Assembly: GCA_950295325.1 (NCBI GenBank)
Contig: OX485805.1
Location: 51,732,758 to 51,796,757 of the forward strand
DNA from: Polytrichum commune
Lineage: Eukaryota; Streptophyta; Polytrichopsida; Polytrichales; Polytrichaceae
Reading direction: 5' to 3'
Length of the DNA stretch: 64,000 nt
Shown here: positions 25,071 to 37,349 of the stretch, piece after piece
How positions within the stretch are numbered: position 1 is the stretch's first letter
How the letters are laid out: every line of letters begins with the position of its first letter
The notes under the pieces: generated by a model
Database searches by the model: none
What the model was told of the DNA's origin: nothing
Seen by the model: only the letters and a program-made list of their open reading frames with translations
Position numbers and translations under genes: made by a program

Positions 25071-28000
25071 CTATGTTTTTTCCTTTTGTGCGGTATTTGG
25101 GAATTTGTCATGACAATATGTGAATTCAATGAATTGTATGACGTTTGGTTGGGTTGGCGTTAGGGGGGGTTGGCTTTCGGAGGGGGCACCTAGCACACAT
25201 AGAATGTGTGACCTGAGTTTGGCTAGACATGTGCATGGTGTGGTGTGACATGAGCATTGGAGTAGCCAAGTTGGGACTGTGTTATCTTGTGGTATGAGAT
25301 TTTGGTTACCGGCATTTATAAGGGTGTAATATCTTGTATGTCTGCTTGATTGTAATGTATGTACTATTTGGTGTTCTGCTTTATTGTGTCGGGCTATACG
25401 CAATCTTTTTAGGTGCGGGTTTGAACATGTTGAGAGTAGGTGTGGCCATGTATCTAGGGCATTATTAGGGCATAGTGTACAGTTCGGGTTTGGGTATATA
25501 TTGGGCCAAAATAAGTGTTTACGGTGGTTACCCATGTATTGGGCGTATCGTAGTTTTAGGGTTTGTGTAATCTGGGCGTATGTTATTCCATGGTTTTTCC
25601 ATAATTGGTTGGAGAGTTTGGGGTTGATTTGGTCGTTGGATGTCCATTTGTCTATGTATGTCACCACCTTAGTCCACCCAACTATGGTGGGGGGTCCTTG
25701 GACCTTGTTGTATGGGTACCTCAAAGCCCTTTGGGGGGATACCATGTCCGGTATCTTCAAGGCACTAGTGGCTAGCTAGGAACTAGTATAGTGTGTCACT
25801 ATAGTGTCCATCCTCGAAAGGGGAGAGTAGTATTGTCCCAATGTCCCCTTGTCCCCTTGTCCAGTGGGCATCGGGTCATTGGCATTACGAACGGACACTT
25901 TATTCACGCCAGCCCCTTAAAAGGGACCGGAGTTTCTATCTATCTGTCTATGTATGAGAATTTGGATTGGGCCCATTTTAATTCTTGGTTTTTGTGTTCT
26001 TTGTTAACGTATGTGTGTAGGTTCCGTATGGCACCCGTGTGTGTTCCAGTTGGGACTCCGTTGAGCCAATATGGCGTGGTGTGGGCCGTATGTATTCTAG
26101 GGGTGTTGGTTGGCTTGTCTAGGAGAGCCCCATTGTTTGCTAGTTGGTCCGCGATTTCGTTGCCTATCATTCATGTGTGTGCCCTGACTTTTTGTATTAT
26201 GATTATGTGTGTGGACCATGTTATGTGGTTGACTATGGCGGAGATGAGTAGCTTATTTGGGTGATTATGCTGGAACGATGGATGTCGTATATGGTTGTGT
26301 ATTAGATATATATTGTTAAGGTTGTATGTGAATATGTGTGTATCTTGTGTGTGGTGTTGTGTTTCTTGAATTGCTATGAGGAGGGTGTTTAATTCAACTA
26401 TGAGGATATTTTGTAGGCCTGGTAGTCTCTGTGCGATTCTAAGGTTGTTGGCGGGGCAATATACACCTAAGCCGGCTGTGTTCCCTACGCCGTTCTCATC
26501 TGGAGGGATAAATGATCCGTCCGTATATATGCATTGTTGGGGTTTGAATTTAAGGGGGTGATTGTGATATAGCTTTGTTGGTAGTTGTTGTGGTAAGTGG
26601 GTGCTTTCCTGGTGTTCATATATTGGGGCTTAATGCTATGCCTGGGACATTTTTATTTTTTTTCTTAGGGGGGGTATTTTGTTGTGGGTGTATTTTGGCT
26701 TTGATGTTCTAGAGCTCAAGTATGTTGGTTGTAAGTTGGTTGGGTACTCTAGATTTGTCTAGGAGGGAGTTTTGGTTGTGTATGCTAATTATGGTGGTGT
26801 ATTGGTTTTCTAGTTGGTGTAAATATTCTGGCCATTCTGTTGTTGGGTTGTATTGTATGGTGTTGGGAGGTATGCTTGCTATTATATGTACCTCTGCATG
26901 CGTTAGTGGGAGGGAGTTTTCTATATGATTGATTATGATGATGGTTGTGGTATTGCGGTCTTCTTGGGTGGCCATGCAGGCCCAATGGATGGAGGTTATA
27001 GCAGTTTTGAAGTCTGGGGGGTGGGCTAGGCCGTTGCCTTTCTATTTTGACGAGTATGCATGTCCCATCGAGCCAAATATTATGTCTCGGTTGTGTGAGG
27101 AGTTATACTGGGTAAGTGTTATTGGGCATGTAAGGGGTGAGGAGTAGTACGAGTGTGTAATATTATATGTTTCTATTAGGGCTTGAAGGGTGGAGGGGTG
27201 GAGGGTTTGATGGTTGTTATTTGGATTGTGTTTTTTTGGTCTTCTTTTTGGGAGGACTCTAATATATCTTTGGGTTAACCATAATATCTCGGTGGTAAAG
27301 TCATGTGGTGGGGGGTTTAAAGAGTGGGTCATGGGGTGCTTTTGGTTTTGGTTGTATCTTTCCCATAGCCATTGTAGTCTTGTGAGTGGCATGGTAAGGA
27401 TGAATGCTCCCGTTTGGTCGTATATGTTGGATTCCGTTCCATGTATTTGCATAGTGGGTTTGTCGGTGATGATATCTTTGTGTGGGTTACATTCCTTAAT
27501 GCTTAATGTGAAGTTTGTGGCTATGATGGGTGGGCGGGTGAATCTTCGGTCATGGGATTGTGAGAAATTTATGCATGAGTTATATGCGGCGAGGGTGTTG
27601 GTTTTGAGTTGGTTTTGTAGGAATTTGTGGAGTATAAATACATTATGGTCTAGGGTGATATTGTCGTGGTGAAGGAGTATTGCTTCCACCCATTTTGTCT
27701 TGGGAGTGGGTGGTTGTTCCATTGACATAGGAAGTGTTGCTTTATGGCTTTGGCTCCCCATTTGTCTTTGTGTGTTGTTATTTTGGCGCTTATTATGGCT
27801 TGGATTGGTCTTCCATTTATGGAGTCTACTTGATTGTTGGTGTTTGTGGGTGGGGTGTATATAGGTTCTTGTTGCGGGGGGTTATGATTTGTGGGTGGGA
27901 TACTTGGGAATAGCAATCGGGCTTGTGCTAAGGCTTCTTTGATGAGTTTGGGGTAGTTTGGAATTTTGGTTTGAATTCTTTAGGGGATAGTATTTGGAGG

Positions 28001-29830
28001 GTGTCATGGTTTTGGATTTGGTGGAGGGTGGTGATGTTGTACGTGTGTAGTTTGTTGAGATGTTTTTTTGAGGCTTGCTTATGTTATGGGGAGAGGTGGG
28101 CGTATCCCGTGGTTCGTGTCCGTGCAAGTTCTATTGCTGATTGTTTTATGGGAAAATGCTTTATCGTGGTGTGTACGTGTATTTTGGATTCCCTTAGCTT
28201 TCGAGTAGGTATAATGTGCGTGTTGTGGGTGACCTACCACATGCTTGGTATTTTAGGTGGGGGAGGTGGTATAACCCTCCGTATTTTGCTATGATATATT
28301 TGGTTAGGCCTTGGTAGATTTGGCCTAGTTGACCTTGGTCATTGAGGGCGTTTAGTAGTTGTTTACCAATACAATTGATGTATTCGGGGAGGAGGGAAGT
28401 GGTGTTAATAGCAAAATCCTCGTTGGGGAGGTGGGTGAGTATGTTCGATGTGCTTTGGGGTAGGTTACAAATTTCTTTGGTTAGCAGAGTGAGGATCTTG
28501 TCTAATTTTTTGATGTCTAGTTTGGAGAATGGGACTGCGTAGTAGGCACAGGCTATTCCCGGCTTTATTAATGTGTTGAGGATGTGTATTTTTTGCTTAA
28601 TCGTAGTTGGGGATGTCATTAGTAGTTTGCTTTGTTTTTTGGCTTTTTCGAGGGTATTGTTTCTTTGGATGTTCCATTTTAGGGAGGGCACAAGGTGGAT
28701 GCCGAGGTATGTGTATGGTTCATTTTGTGTGAGGATAGGGAAGGGTTGGTTCTTGAAGTGGATATGTTGTGCATGTATGTATGCTTTGAAGAGGGTGGGT
28801 TTTAACTTTGATTTGTTTGGGCATCATATGATTGCGCATTTGGAGAGGTTGAGGTCTAGGAATACCCATTATGATAATTTTTGGAGTTTGTGGATTTGTG
28901 GTTGGATGTGTGCTACGTTGTCGGTGAGGATGGCCAGATCGTTGGCATATGCTATAGTGTTACATACGGATGTTGATGTTTTGAGGGGGTATCCAATCTT
29001 GTTTTTTTTCTAGCCATCTAAGGAGTGGGTCTAAGAAAATGATAAAAAGGTAGGGGCTTAGAGTGTCTCCTTGGATGGTGCCTCTGTTGATGTGAACTGG
29101 TGGAGTTGTTCCAAAGTGGTTGCCCTGGAAGGAGGTGGTTGAGTTTGTATATATGTTTCCTATTAATTCGACGGCGTCTCGGGGGTACCCTAAGTCTTTC
29201 ATCAGTGCAAGTAGTCTTGCATGGTCTATGGATCCAAAGGCGTTTTTAAAGTCTATGTAGGTAATGTAGATGTCATTATTGGTTAAGCGAGCATCTTCTA
29301 GTGTTGTTATTATCGTTTGGATTTGCCGGGTTGTGTTTCTTTGTGGTCTAAAGCCTTCTTGGCTATAGTGTATTATTTTGTATTTTTTGCCATAGCTTGT
29401 GAGGAGCGCAGTGAGCGTGCTGGTGTAGAGTTTATAAATGGTGTTGGCGAGAGGGATCGGTCTATAGTTGGTAAGTAGTAATGGGTTGCCTTTCTTGTGG
29501 AGGAGTATGGTTGTGCTATATTTTCACTATTGGGGTATGTTTTTTTGGTGATAGCATTGCCGGAAAAAGAGAAATAGCATGTCGTGGAAGGTTGGATAGA
29601 GGGCTTTAAGGATCTCATTTGGGATGTTGTCAAGACCTGGAGTTTTGCCTCTAGCTAGTTTTTTTAGGCAATTATCGAACACTTCTCGAGAGAAGTTCTC
29701 CGATATTTTGGAATTGTGGGGACCTCTTTTTTTGATAGTGAATCCGTCTTGATCGTGCCATGGGTATTTTCGGACTACACATTGGCATGCTGTGGGGTGA
29801 TCCGTGGGGTCATTATTGTAGTGTGAATTT
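25071..29830 (-). pseudogene. LINE ORF2 remnant: reverse transcriptase, RNase H, C-terminal zinc knuckle
   Basis: RT blocks in order: GKTPGLDNIPNEILK, NYRPIPLANTIYKLY, SQEGFRPQRNT, YIDFKNAFGSIDHARL, RGTIQGDTLSPYLFIIFLDP, then YANDLAIL where YADD is expected (28938-28949), then YTYLGIHL. An 8-base A run (29002-29009) shifts the frame between the GDTLSPY and YAND blocks. RNase H follows: YTDGS (26513-26527), ELNTLLIAIQ, TYNLN where TDNLN is expected (26324-26326), an in-frame stop (26171-26173), then GNEIAD (~26150). The end carries a C-x2-C-x9-H-x4-C knuckle (~25,430-25,490). Several frame changes and stops make it a pseudogene. It would have copied the element's RNA into DNA. I do not assign a clade. 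Confidence 0.9.
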
Positions 29831-29839
29831 TTTGGCTAT

Positions 29840-31190
29840 AGTTTGTTCTTACTAGAGGTAGAAGGCTAACCACTAGTAAAATTACGCAAAAATGTATTTT
29901 AAAGCTAAATACAGTGTAAATAGAAGGCTATAAGCGGTTCCTAGTAGTTCTCAGCCTGCCGGCAGTTACTGAAAGGGTCTGGCTATAAGGAGTCTCTCTC
30001 TGACGAGAGAGGCATATCATTTTCAATTGTATATGTGATTATAGTTGTGAGAGCTAGGAGAGCAGCACATGCTATAGGCTAGGTGCAGAAGATAAAAACA
30101 AGTCGTGGCTATGAAATCCTGAGATAGGAGTATAGGCTATAGACAATATTTGTGTAGAAGGATAGTTGGCTAACCAAGATATAGCCTGGTAGCCTTGTTG
30201 AAAACATTGATTGACGGACAATTAGACTGTGAGTTTTTGGTGAATGGAATGTTATCATTTTGAATGGAGAAAAGGGCACATAAAGATGTTATCAGAGTAA
30301 TATGTATGAGTGTACACTACTAGAAAATCATGACCAAATCAACAGAAAATCAACAGATTTATGTTAATTCGGGCACTGCAATGACCAATTTCACTTATTT
30401 TTGACCTATTGTAAAAATCAACAGTTTGGTGTCTATTTTTTTGTTGATCTGAATAGTGCAATGACCAAATCAACAAATTTTAGTAAATGTAGAATCTTTT
30501 TGGAATATTATAGAATCTATTGGAATATTATAGAATACTTTTAATCTTTTGCAATTTATGAATTCAATTTATGGACTTGTAAGTGTATGTGTGTGAAAAT
30601 AATTACGAATTCGAAAGAAAGAAAATATTATAAATAAATAATGATATTAGATAATAATAATAATAGACGGTAACTAGTAAATGATATATTATAAAAATAA
30701 AAAAATAGAAGATTGTAAATAGAAAATAATAATTTATAAACTGTAAATTTTAGAAAGTAAAAAATAAATAATAGACAATAAATAGTAAATAATGGGCAAA
30801 AAACAACAAATAGTGGAAAATAAATAATAAATAGTAAATAGTAAATATCAATAAATAAATATTACACAGTAAAAATATCAGACAATAAAATTAGACATTA
30901 AATAGTAAAAGGAGGTAATAAATTATATACAGTAAATATTTATATAAAATATTTACTGTAAATATATACAATAAATATACAGTAAAGAAAGGAAATATAT
31001 TATATACAATAAATATATACATCAAGTAGGTAGTAAAGATAAAATAGTGGCCTTAGTTTAGAAAGGTTTGAAGCACTCCATATATATCATGTGTGATATG
31101 ATGACTTAGTGGTTAAGGCACATGTGTGGATATCACTATGCGCCTCTCGAATATGTATGTGGACTTTTGTAGCCATTCCGTGTAGACTGC
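29840..31190. other. Unrelated AT-rich insertion between LINE ORF1 and RT
   Basis: The G/T bias of the surrounding LINE disappears here. 30,590-31,030 is a TAAATA-like low-complexity stretch. At 30314 the sequence CACTACTAGAAAATC resembles a CACTA transposon end and is followed by repeated ATGACCAA and TCAACAG words, as in CACTA subterminal repeats; no matching opposite end was identified. Near 31,100 TGACTTAGTGGTTAAGG resembles a tRNA A-box, followed by a weak B-box-like TCTCGAAT, a possible SINE head. Confidence 0.5.
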
Positions 31191-31194
31191 GGGA

Positions 31195-33954
31195 TTAAGG
31201 TATTAGATGTGACACCATCCCACTTGTTTGTTGGTGTGGGACCGCACCAAAGACTTGCTTTATGGCTCGGGTAATGGAGGTTTGGGTTTCGCGTTGTAAA
31301 AGATTGTTTGCTACGATGGTAGTGCTAATCCGTAGCTCCGATGGATTGCCGGTTCCTTGATCCCTTGTGATGCTTACTTGGAGTTTTTTGTGGTTGAAAA
31401 CAATTTCATCTTTGAGCACGTTGTCTCTCGCTTTTTCCATGGTAAGGGTGAGGAATGCGAAGTTCTTGTCTATTTCCGGTTTGATGAGGTCCATGAATTC
31501 GTGTTATTTTCCGGAGTAATAACTTTTACGTACAAGGGCCTCGAAGATGTAAAATGCGTATTCGTAACGTAATGATTTTTCTTTGAGGTGTAATCGGAAG
31601 TTGCGGGCCTTAGTGACGAGTTCGTATTACTTCTGAACCTTTCTGATGACTAATGCATCATCTTCCAACTCTATGGCGAATGCTCAACTACCTTGAAGAA
31701 GTGCAATTTCGTCACATTGTGGATATTGGAGGTGGAATTTAATAAATTCCGCCCAATTTTTTGTTATGGCGTTGAGACCAATGTCAAGTGGGTTTGAATA
31801 AGTTGTTCCGAGGGGTATGTCTAATTGCCGGAGTCTTTCTAGATATGTCATTTTCACCTCTTGTCTACTAATGCTCTTGAAGCCGTAGTCAAATCAGATG
31901 GTGATGTGGAATCTTTCAGAGATTCCGATTGTGGAATTAATATTTTCTTACCTTGGGATTTGTGTAAAGTGAAGATGGTTGTCGGGGACCACATCTGGTC
32001 TCTCACTTGGGTATAATAGTTGCGGAGCACGCGGGAATACTCTCTGGAGTGTCTTAAAATCTATGATTTCTTTTAAGGGGGTCCCGATTTTTGCGAAGTC
32101 TTCATTGGTGTGAAGTTCACGTATGATGTCTTTGGCCTTGTGAAGCGCGACGACTTCATGAATTGGAAAGCCTAGCCACATTTATGAAACTATGTCTATG
32201 CTCGGGATTGTTTTTTTGGGCCTCATGTTTTGGAATTTAGTTGAGGTGGAGTTAGCCGTATGTCTCTCCGCCTCACTTCTTCTTCTCTTAGTGCTATGGG
32301 TGTCGATGGTGGCTTCCTTTCTCGGGCTTTTGTGTAATGTTGTTGTGGATGTCGTTTCCACTAGATTGACGGTGTCTAGTCGAGATGTGGCGGTGGAGAG
32401 TTGGAGGGTACTCCCTCCATACTCGGGGGAGATGTCTTCAAGTTGCATGTCGATGTCAAGTTCATTATACGTGGCCTTCATTTTGATAGGTGTAGGTTGT
32501 CTTGCTTGAGCGTCTCCTATTAATGTGCGTCGTCCCCTTAGCTTGCTCATGGTCTTGCCTTTGTTCTCGGTCCCGCCCCTATTTCCAGCCACTTCTCCGG
32601 TTCCGCCTTGTCCTTCATTACTTGGGCTCTTATGTTGGGTCTCTCTCCTTTGCCATGCCCCGCCCCTGCCTGCGGTTCCGCTGCCGGTGCCGGCCGTACC
32701 TTTGCTGCCATGTTCGTTGGTTCTCTTTCGCTCCGCCCCGCCCCGCCCCTGCAAATTTGTCATCGGTGCCACCCCTACTTGCCATTCTGTCGCCGGTGCT
32801 ACGTCCCGCCCAACCTCTGCTTGTGGCTCCGCCCGCTGTTACAATTATGTGTTCTTCCCTGCTTCTTATCCCTTCACTAATGTCTCTCTTGCTTCTGACT
32901 TCGTTGTTGGAAGTCATCTTGATTGAGGTTGGGGTGATGGTAAGTTGGATGAGAGAATGTGTGAAGCATTGGGGTATTTGAGAGTAACCTTGTGGGTGGT
33001 AGGGTTGTCTATTTTGGCATTGTTGGATTTGTTTGAGCTTGGAGTTTTTGTATTTTTTGGTGGGTTTTTTTTTTCCATCCTTGGAACGGATGCGTGTTTG
33101 TGAGGTGTTTTCCGATCTTGGATGGTGTGGTGGGTGGAGATGTAGGAAGATTTGTGGTGTGTAGATCTATATAGGTTTCGGTGTTTTGGCATTGTGGATC
33201 CGATTTTAGTTGAGTTTTGTTGCAGTTTTGAGTGGATGGTGGTTTGCTTGTTTTGGGATAATTAGGTGTCAAAGTGTGGCTTATTAATTTAGGATTTGTT
33301 GGCGTGCTTTGGTAGTTTGTGTGGTTTTTAGTATGGATTTGGTGTGGAGGGTGCTTAATCTTAATCATGTGGAGGCGCATGTAGAGGTGCCAATGTTTTT
33401 TGGAGGTAAGTTTATAGATAGTTTGTTTTTTATTTTTAGACTTTTTTTGATGAAATTGTTTGCTAGATGATGGGTGCAAGTGGTTTTGCTTACCCTTGTG
33501 GCATTGTGTTGTGTGGGTGGCAATGGCGATTTTGTTGTTCGTGGAACGCATTGCGATCTTGGAGGTGGCCTTTGGTGGTGGTTTATTGTTGTTAGGAGGT
33601 GGTAGTTTGTTGGGTGGGTTGGCATTGTTGAGTGAAACCTTAGTGGACAACTCATTGTGGGTGAGCGGCAACAACTTAGTGAGTAGATTGTGGGTGGTGA
33701 CATTGGAGGGTGGTAGCTTGGTGGATAGATTGTGGGGTTAGCATTGATGGGTGAGCATTGTGGTGTGTGTAATCACACAAGGCGATGGTGCATATGAGCA
33801 CCCATGTTATGAATGAGAGTGAAACCCTAGTGTTGATGGTGCATGTTGGTGTTGGTGCTCTTCTTTCTCCTTCATCTCCTAGATCTAGATCTGATCTTCT
33901 TTCCTCCTCTCTCTTGAGCCCAGCTTCTTGATGCCCTCTAGTTGCAGCGGCCAT
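31195..33954 (-). pseudogene. LINE ORF1-like region
   Basis: The minus strand carries a run of open frames in changing phase. 33954-33009 is lysine-, proline- and asparagine-rich with few acidic residues; 32772-32182 is Gly/Arg-rich, then more complex; 32181-31948 and 31494-31195 look like folded protein (for example IIDFKTLQRVFPRAP and PEIDKNFAFLTLTME). Stops and shifts separate them. Position, orientation and A/C-rich sense strand match the ORF2 remnant, so an RNA-binding ORF1 product is inferred. No conserved motif was recognised. Confidence 0.55.
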
Positions 33955-34576
33955 CTCCTCTCGAAATGCTGGGGTCTTGACTTAGCCTTAATCTAGTCTG
34001 TCTGCTTCTGTATTGTGTTGTTTCTGCTGCTGCTGCTCCTTCGGGAGGTCTCCTGTCTCAAACTCCTGCAATGACAGACGCTTCGGTAGCTGGGATCAGT
34101 TTCTTCCGTGACTCTGAGTCTCCGGTGAGCAGGGGCTGCTTCCGAACTAGTTCAGCTGGATTGATGAATCTTAACTTAGTCGTAGCCTGCTTCTTCCTCT
34201 CGCAAGCTCCCCTGCAGTGGTTCGTGTCCGAATGGTAGCACGCACTCAGACCGAGGACTAACAACCCCATGGGCCATAAATGACGTGAATGACAAAGGAT
34301 CTTTCTAAGTGCCGTGTATCCAGGTGATCTCGATCGGATAGAGTGCAGGGGCTTCATTGAAGGTGCAAATTGATGGGGGCTCACGCACAACAAAGTTAGC
34401 GGGAGGAGTAGTCCGTATACCAAGCTTACTTGCTTGGGATTTTCTTTGGCGCCAATGATTTATTGTAACTTAAGTTTCTTCGCTTTTAATCTTCCAACAA
34501 ATGATGCAACAACTCGGATTCTTCAATTACTAGAGTGGCATAAGCCGGTACCCACTTCTCCGCCGTTTGGTGCGTA

Positions 34577-35360
34577 TTAGAGTTGTCCATAAAGTCCCTC
34601 AATGAGAAACAAAACCGTGGGGTTGATCCTTCTTTGAGAAAATTTTCTACTAAGAGCTCATTGGTTCATCTTGCATCGGAGCATGTTTGAAAGTTGAGTG
34701 AAACTTCTAGGACCTCTTTTTTTCATCTTTCCAGTTTCGAGAGAATTTAGGATCTAAACTAGGGTATGTGCATGGGTCCCGTTCAGTGTTCAAGATTGAA
34801 GCCCTCGTACGAGTTTCATTTGAAGGGCTTTCAAATTTCAGTCTTTCAGTTGAAGGGCTGGTTCAAATCCATGACGTCAATCCAAGAATATAAAAATTAA
34901 ATACAACAATCGTATTAAACTTGTGCATGAATTATATGGTACATGTCTCTAGTACAATGTGAAGAATTAAGAATCAACCATCTAACTCTACTTCTTGTAG
35001 TGACAATGCCCTATGCTTGTTGGTTCTTGTGGCGGGCATATTGAGGACTTCAAGTGATGTCTTCATGTTCAAGTTGGGGTTGCATTTTGAAGGGCTATTT
35101 TGAGAGAGGTATATTTTGAAGGGCCAAATCGCGCTTGAAGGGCATTGAAGACATCAATCTTGAACACTAGACCCGTTGTCCTAAATCTTGGATTAGCCTT
35201 TGCAAGGCTAGCTTGGCCCACCCATACTAGTAGGACAAACTAGAAAGCCAACTTTCAATATCCCGACACCACTCATTGTGTATGGTAATTTAAGCATCGA
35301 GGAACTTGAATGACTTTGTGTTAATTCTCATAAACTCAAGGTTTGGGAATAAACCCAGGG
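34577..35360 (+). repeat. Dispersed repeat R1, copy 2, split by a hAT-like MITE
   Basis: The two parts, 34577-34783 and 35170-35360, match 22820-23190 continuously. Shared blocks include GGTTGATCCTTCTTTGAG-like, GGGTATGTGCATGG and TTGGCCCACCCATACTAGTA-like. The insertion is listed separately. Confidence 0.8.
34784..35169. mobile_element. hAT-like MITE, 386 bp
   Basis: Ends are CAGTGTTCAAGATTGA on the left and the complement of TAGTGTTCAAGATTGA on the right. Flanking octamers are GTCCCGTT (34776-34783) and GACCCGTT (35170-35177), an 8 bp target duplication with one mismatch. CA/TAGTG ends and 8 bp duplications are typical of hAT elements. It interrupts R1 copy 2, and R1 copy 1 lacks it. It has no coding capacity. 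The word GAAGGGC recurs several times inside. Confidence 0.85.
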
Positions 35361-35804
35361 TTTCATTTGCTTCGCTTTTCAAATTACTTTGATGGCTACC
35401 AATTACCAAATACCTTTTGGTATTCTAACTTGGAGAGAGGGAATTATCATATACAAGCATACCTCTCATCCGTCCAACATAGAAAACTTGACCTCCTATA
35501 GCTTTGTTGCCGATTCATGTCAAATGACCTTGAGTAGACTACTTTGAGGTCTTTAAAACTAAATCCAATGTCAAATCGACTAGAAAAGTAGCACATGGGT
35601 TGTATTCTATTTCCATGTTTCTATGTTGGATGAATGAGAGGTAAGCTCGTATAATGCTTTGTCTCCCTCTAACTTAAGGGACTGTGACAAGTAAATTTTT
35701 ATAGGTAAAGTGTTTTGACCCTTCAAGATCAATGTACAATCTACATGCACAATTTCTACAAGGTTCACCGGGTCATATAATAATCTCTTAATAAAAATCA
35801 CGGG

Positions 35805-35974
35805 CATAATATTATTAAGCAATGTGCATTTCTTCATGTGGGCCCTGAGAATCTAACCATGGGATGCCCTAACCTAATGCAAATTCAAACTTAATATGAA
35901 TATAATTGGGACATCCCATGGTTATATTCTGAGAGGCCCACACGAACAAACACACATTAGTCAATAATGTTATG
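35805..35974. mobile_element. MITE, family A, copy 1 (170 bp)
   Basis: Left arm begins CATAATATTATT and includes TAACCATGGGATG; the right arm is its complement, ending AATAATGTTATG. Arms are ~62 bp. The same arms recur at 47096-47251. Its outer 10 bases resemble those of family B. No clear target duplication was seen. Confidence 0.8.
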
Positions 35975-36067
35975 GTGTGAAAACCTTTTTTGATGCTATG
36001 GGTTATATCAAGGATATAAGTAGAAGCATATTCATCTCTCTTATTGATGATCACAACTTCTTGTAGC

Positions 36068-36110
<43 letters not shown>
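36068..36110. repeat. Compound TA/TG microsatellite
   Basis: A run of TA followed by about 13 TG units. Nothing else is assigned in 35,975-36,590. Confidence 0.9.
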
Positions 36111-36601
36111 TTACTATTGTACATGGATATGTTCACATTGGCTTCTTGAACCCTTATTGTAGGTTAAGGATATATGTTAAAATACACAACATGAGCATCC
36201 TTGGATGCAAATTCACATGTTTAAATTTTGATCATCAATTTCACATATGAGTATATTTTTATTAAACTTTGACGTAAGATGTAAATGTAAGAAAACTCAA
36301 CATTATTATGTTAAGAGCATAGATTTAAGACTTGGTGAAGCTCATAAAGTTTGTATATATGTGTTGTACATCGAGCCCTTTGGTCCATCAACGGTCAAGG
36401 TATTCAACTGACTTGAAAAATGCACTTGGAGAATGAGTTGATTTTATGTACATCTTTAACACGCTAACAAATATACTAAAAGAATGTAGCTCAAATACAT
36501 GTTCTTGTGTATCTAGAGGCCTAACTTGGGCCCATCATACTCGTAGGGTGAAATGACAAAGGGATATTACACATTCCAATGCGTGGAAAAAAACATGTTT
36601 C

Positions 36602-37349
36602 CAGGGTTGTCTATCGCGACGTCCTGCCACCGTCATGACGTGTCGTGTCGGGGCGGACCCCTCCGTCATGACATAATAGGGTCCACGTAGGGTCATACTA
36701 GGGGGAAGCTAGTAGGGTGGGTAAAATACTTACCTTCTTGCCAAGGTGGCATCCAATGTGGCAGAAAAATCCGACGTGGATGTGCATATTTCCCTTGCCA
36801 GGTAAATCATTTTGCCTGTGTGTTTATCATTCTGTTAAAATCAAAGTAATAAAATATGACAAATGAGGGTGTGGGGGGGGGAGGGGAACGGAGCGGACGG
36901 GGACGGGAACGGATGCGGACGGGGGGAACGCCGGATGGAGGGCCGGATGGTGTACGGATGGGGGCCGGATTGGGGTTCGGATTGGGGGGGGGGCGGGTTT
37001 GGATTAGGGGGGGGGGGCGGATGGAGGCTGGATGAGGGCCGGATGGGGTGCCGGATGGGGGAGGGGAACGGGGGAGGGGAACGTAGGGAGCGGGGGGAAC
37101 GGGGGGGGGGACGGGCGCTAGTAATTTTTTTCCCACTTTACCTCTACTTTGCTGACATGGCACCATACGTGGACATCGTAAATCCTACGTGTCCTGATTG
37201 GGGTAATGTAATTACACAAAAAAATACGGTAAAATTCAAGTTCGTCAGGATAAAGACGGCATCCGGCATAATGTCGTGACAGATACGTGTCGTGACGCCA
37301 CGACATTATGTCGGGATTAGCCTCCATCACGACACAATAGACAACCCTG
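36602..37349. mobile_element. hAT-like non-autonomous element, 748 bp, with a G-rich core
   Basis: Both ends read CAGGGTTGTCTAT inward. The flanking octamers are identical: CATGTTTC at 36594-36601 and 37350-37357. CAGGG ends with an 8 bp duplication indicate hAT. Just inside each end are CG-rich segments built from GTCGTG, GTCATGAC and similar words. The core, 36865-37115, is an imperfect G-rich minisatellite (GGGGCCGGATGG-like units with several runs of 7-9 G). The Gly/Pro-rich open frames there are artefacts. The exact target duplication implies a recent insertion. Confidence 0.92.

Larger units (their letters stand above)
24651..34440 (-). mobile_element. Decayed LINE (non-LTR retrotransposon), minus strand
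   Basis: From 5' (high coordinate) to 3', the minus strand shows a GC-richer leader (about 33,950-34,440), an A/C-rich ORF1-like region (31,195-33,954), an interruption (29,840-31,190), and an ORF2 remnant with RT, connector, RNase H and zinc knuckle (25,071-29,830). The plus strand is strikingly G/T-rich over the element and this bias stops in the interruption. A short T/A repeat at 24,651-24,676 may be the 3' tail. Both outer borders are approximate and no target duplication was found. The endonuclease domain expected between ORF1 and RT was not seen. Confidence 0.85.

Noticed and set aside
25791-27672. Several plus-strand frames of 130-160 codons
   Set aside because: Antisense shadows of LINE ORF2; hydrophobic composition follows from the G/T-rich strand.
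32502-32981. Plus-strand frame of 159 codons rich in Cys, Pro and Leu
   Set aside because: Antisense shadow of the Gly/Arg-rich LINE ORF1 region.
36807-37279. Gly-rich and Pro-rich frames of 119-138 codons
   Set aside because: They are translations of the G-rich minisatellite inside a hAT-like element, with no start context or homology.
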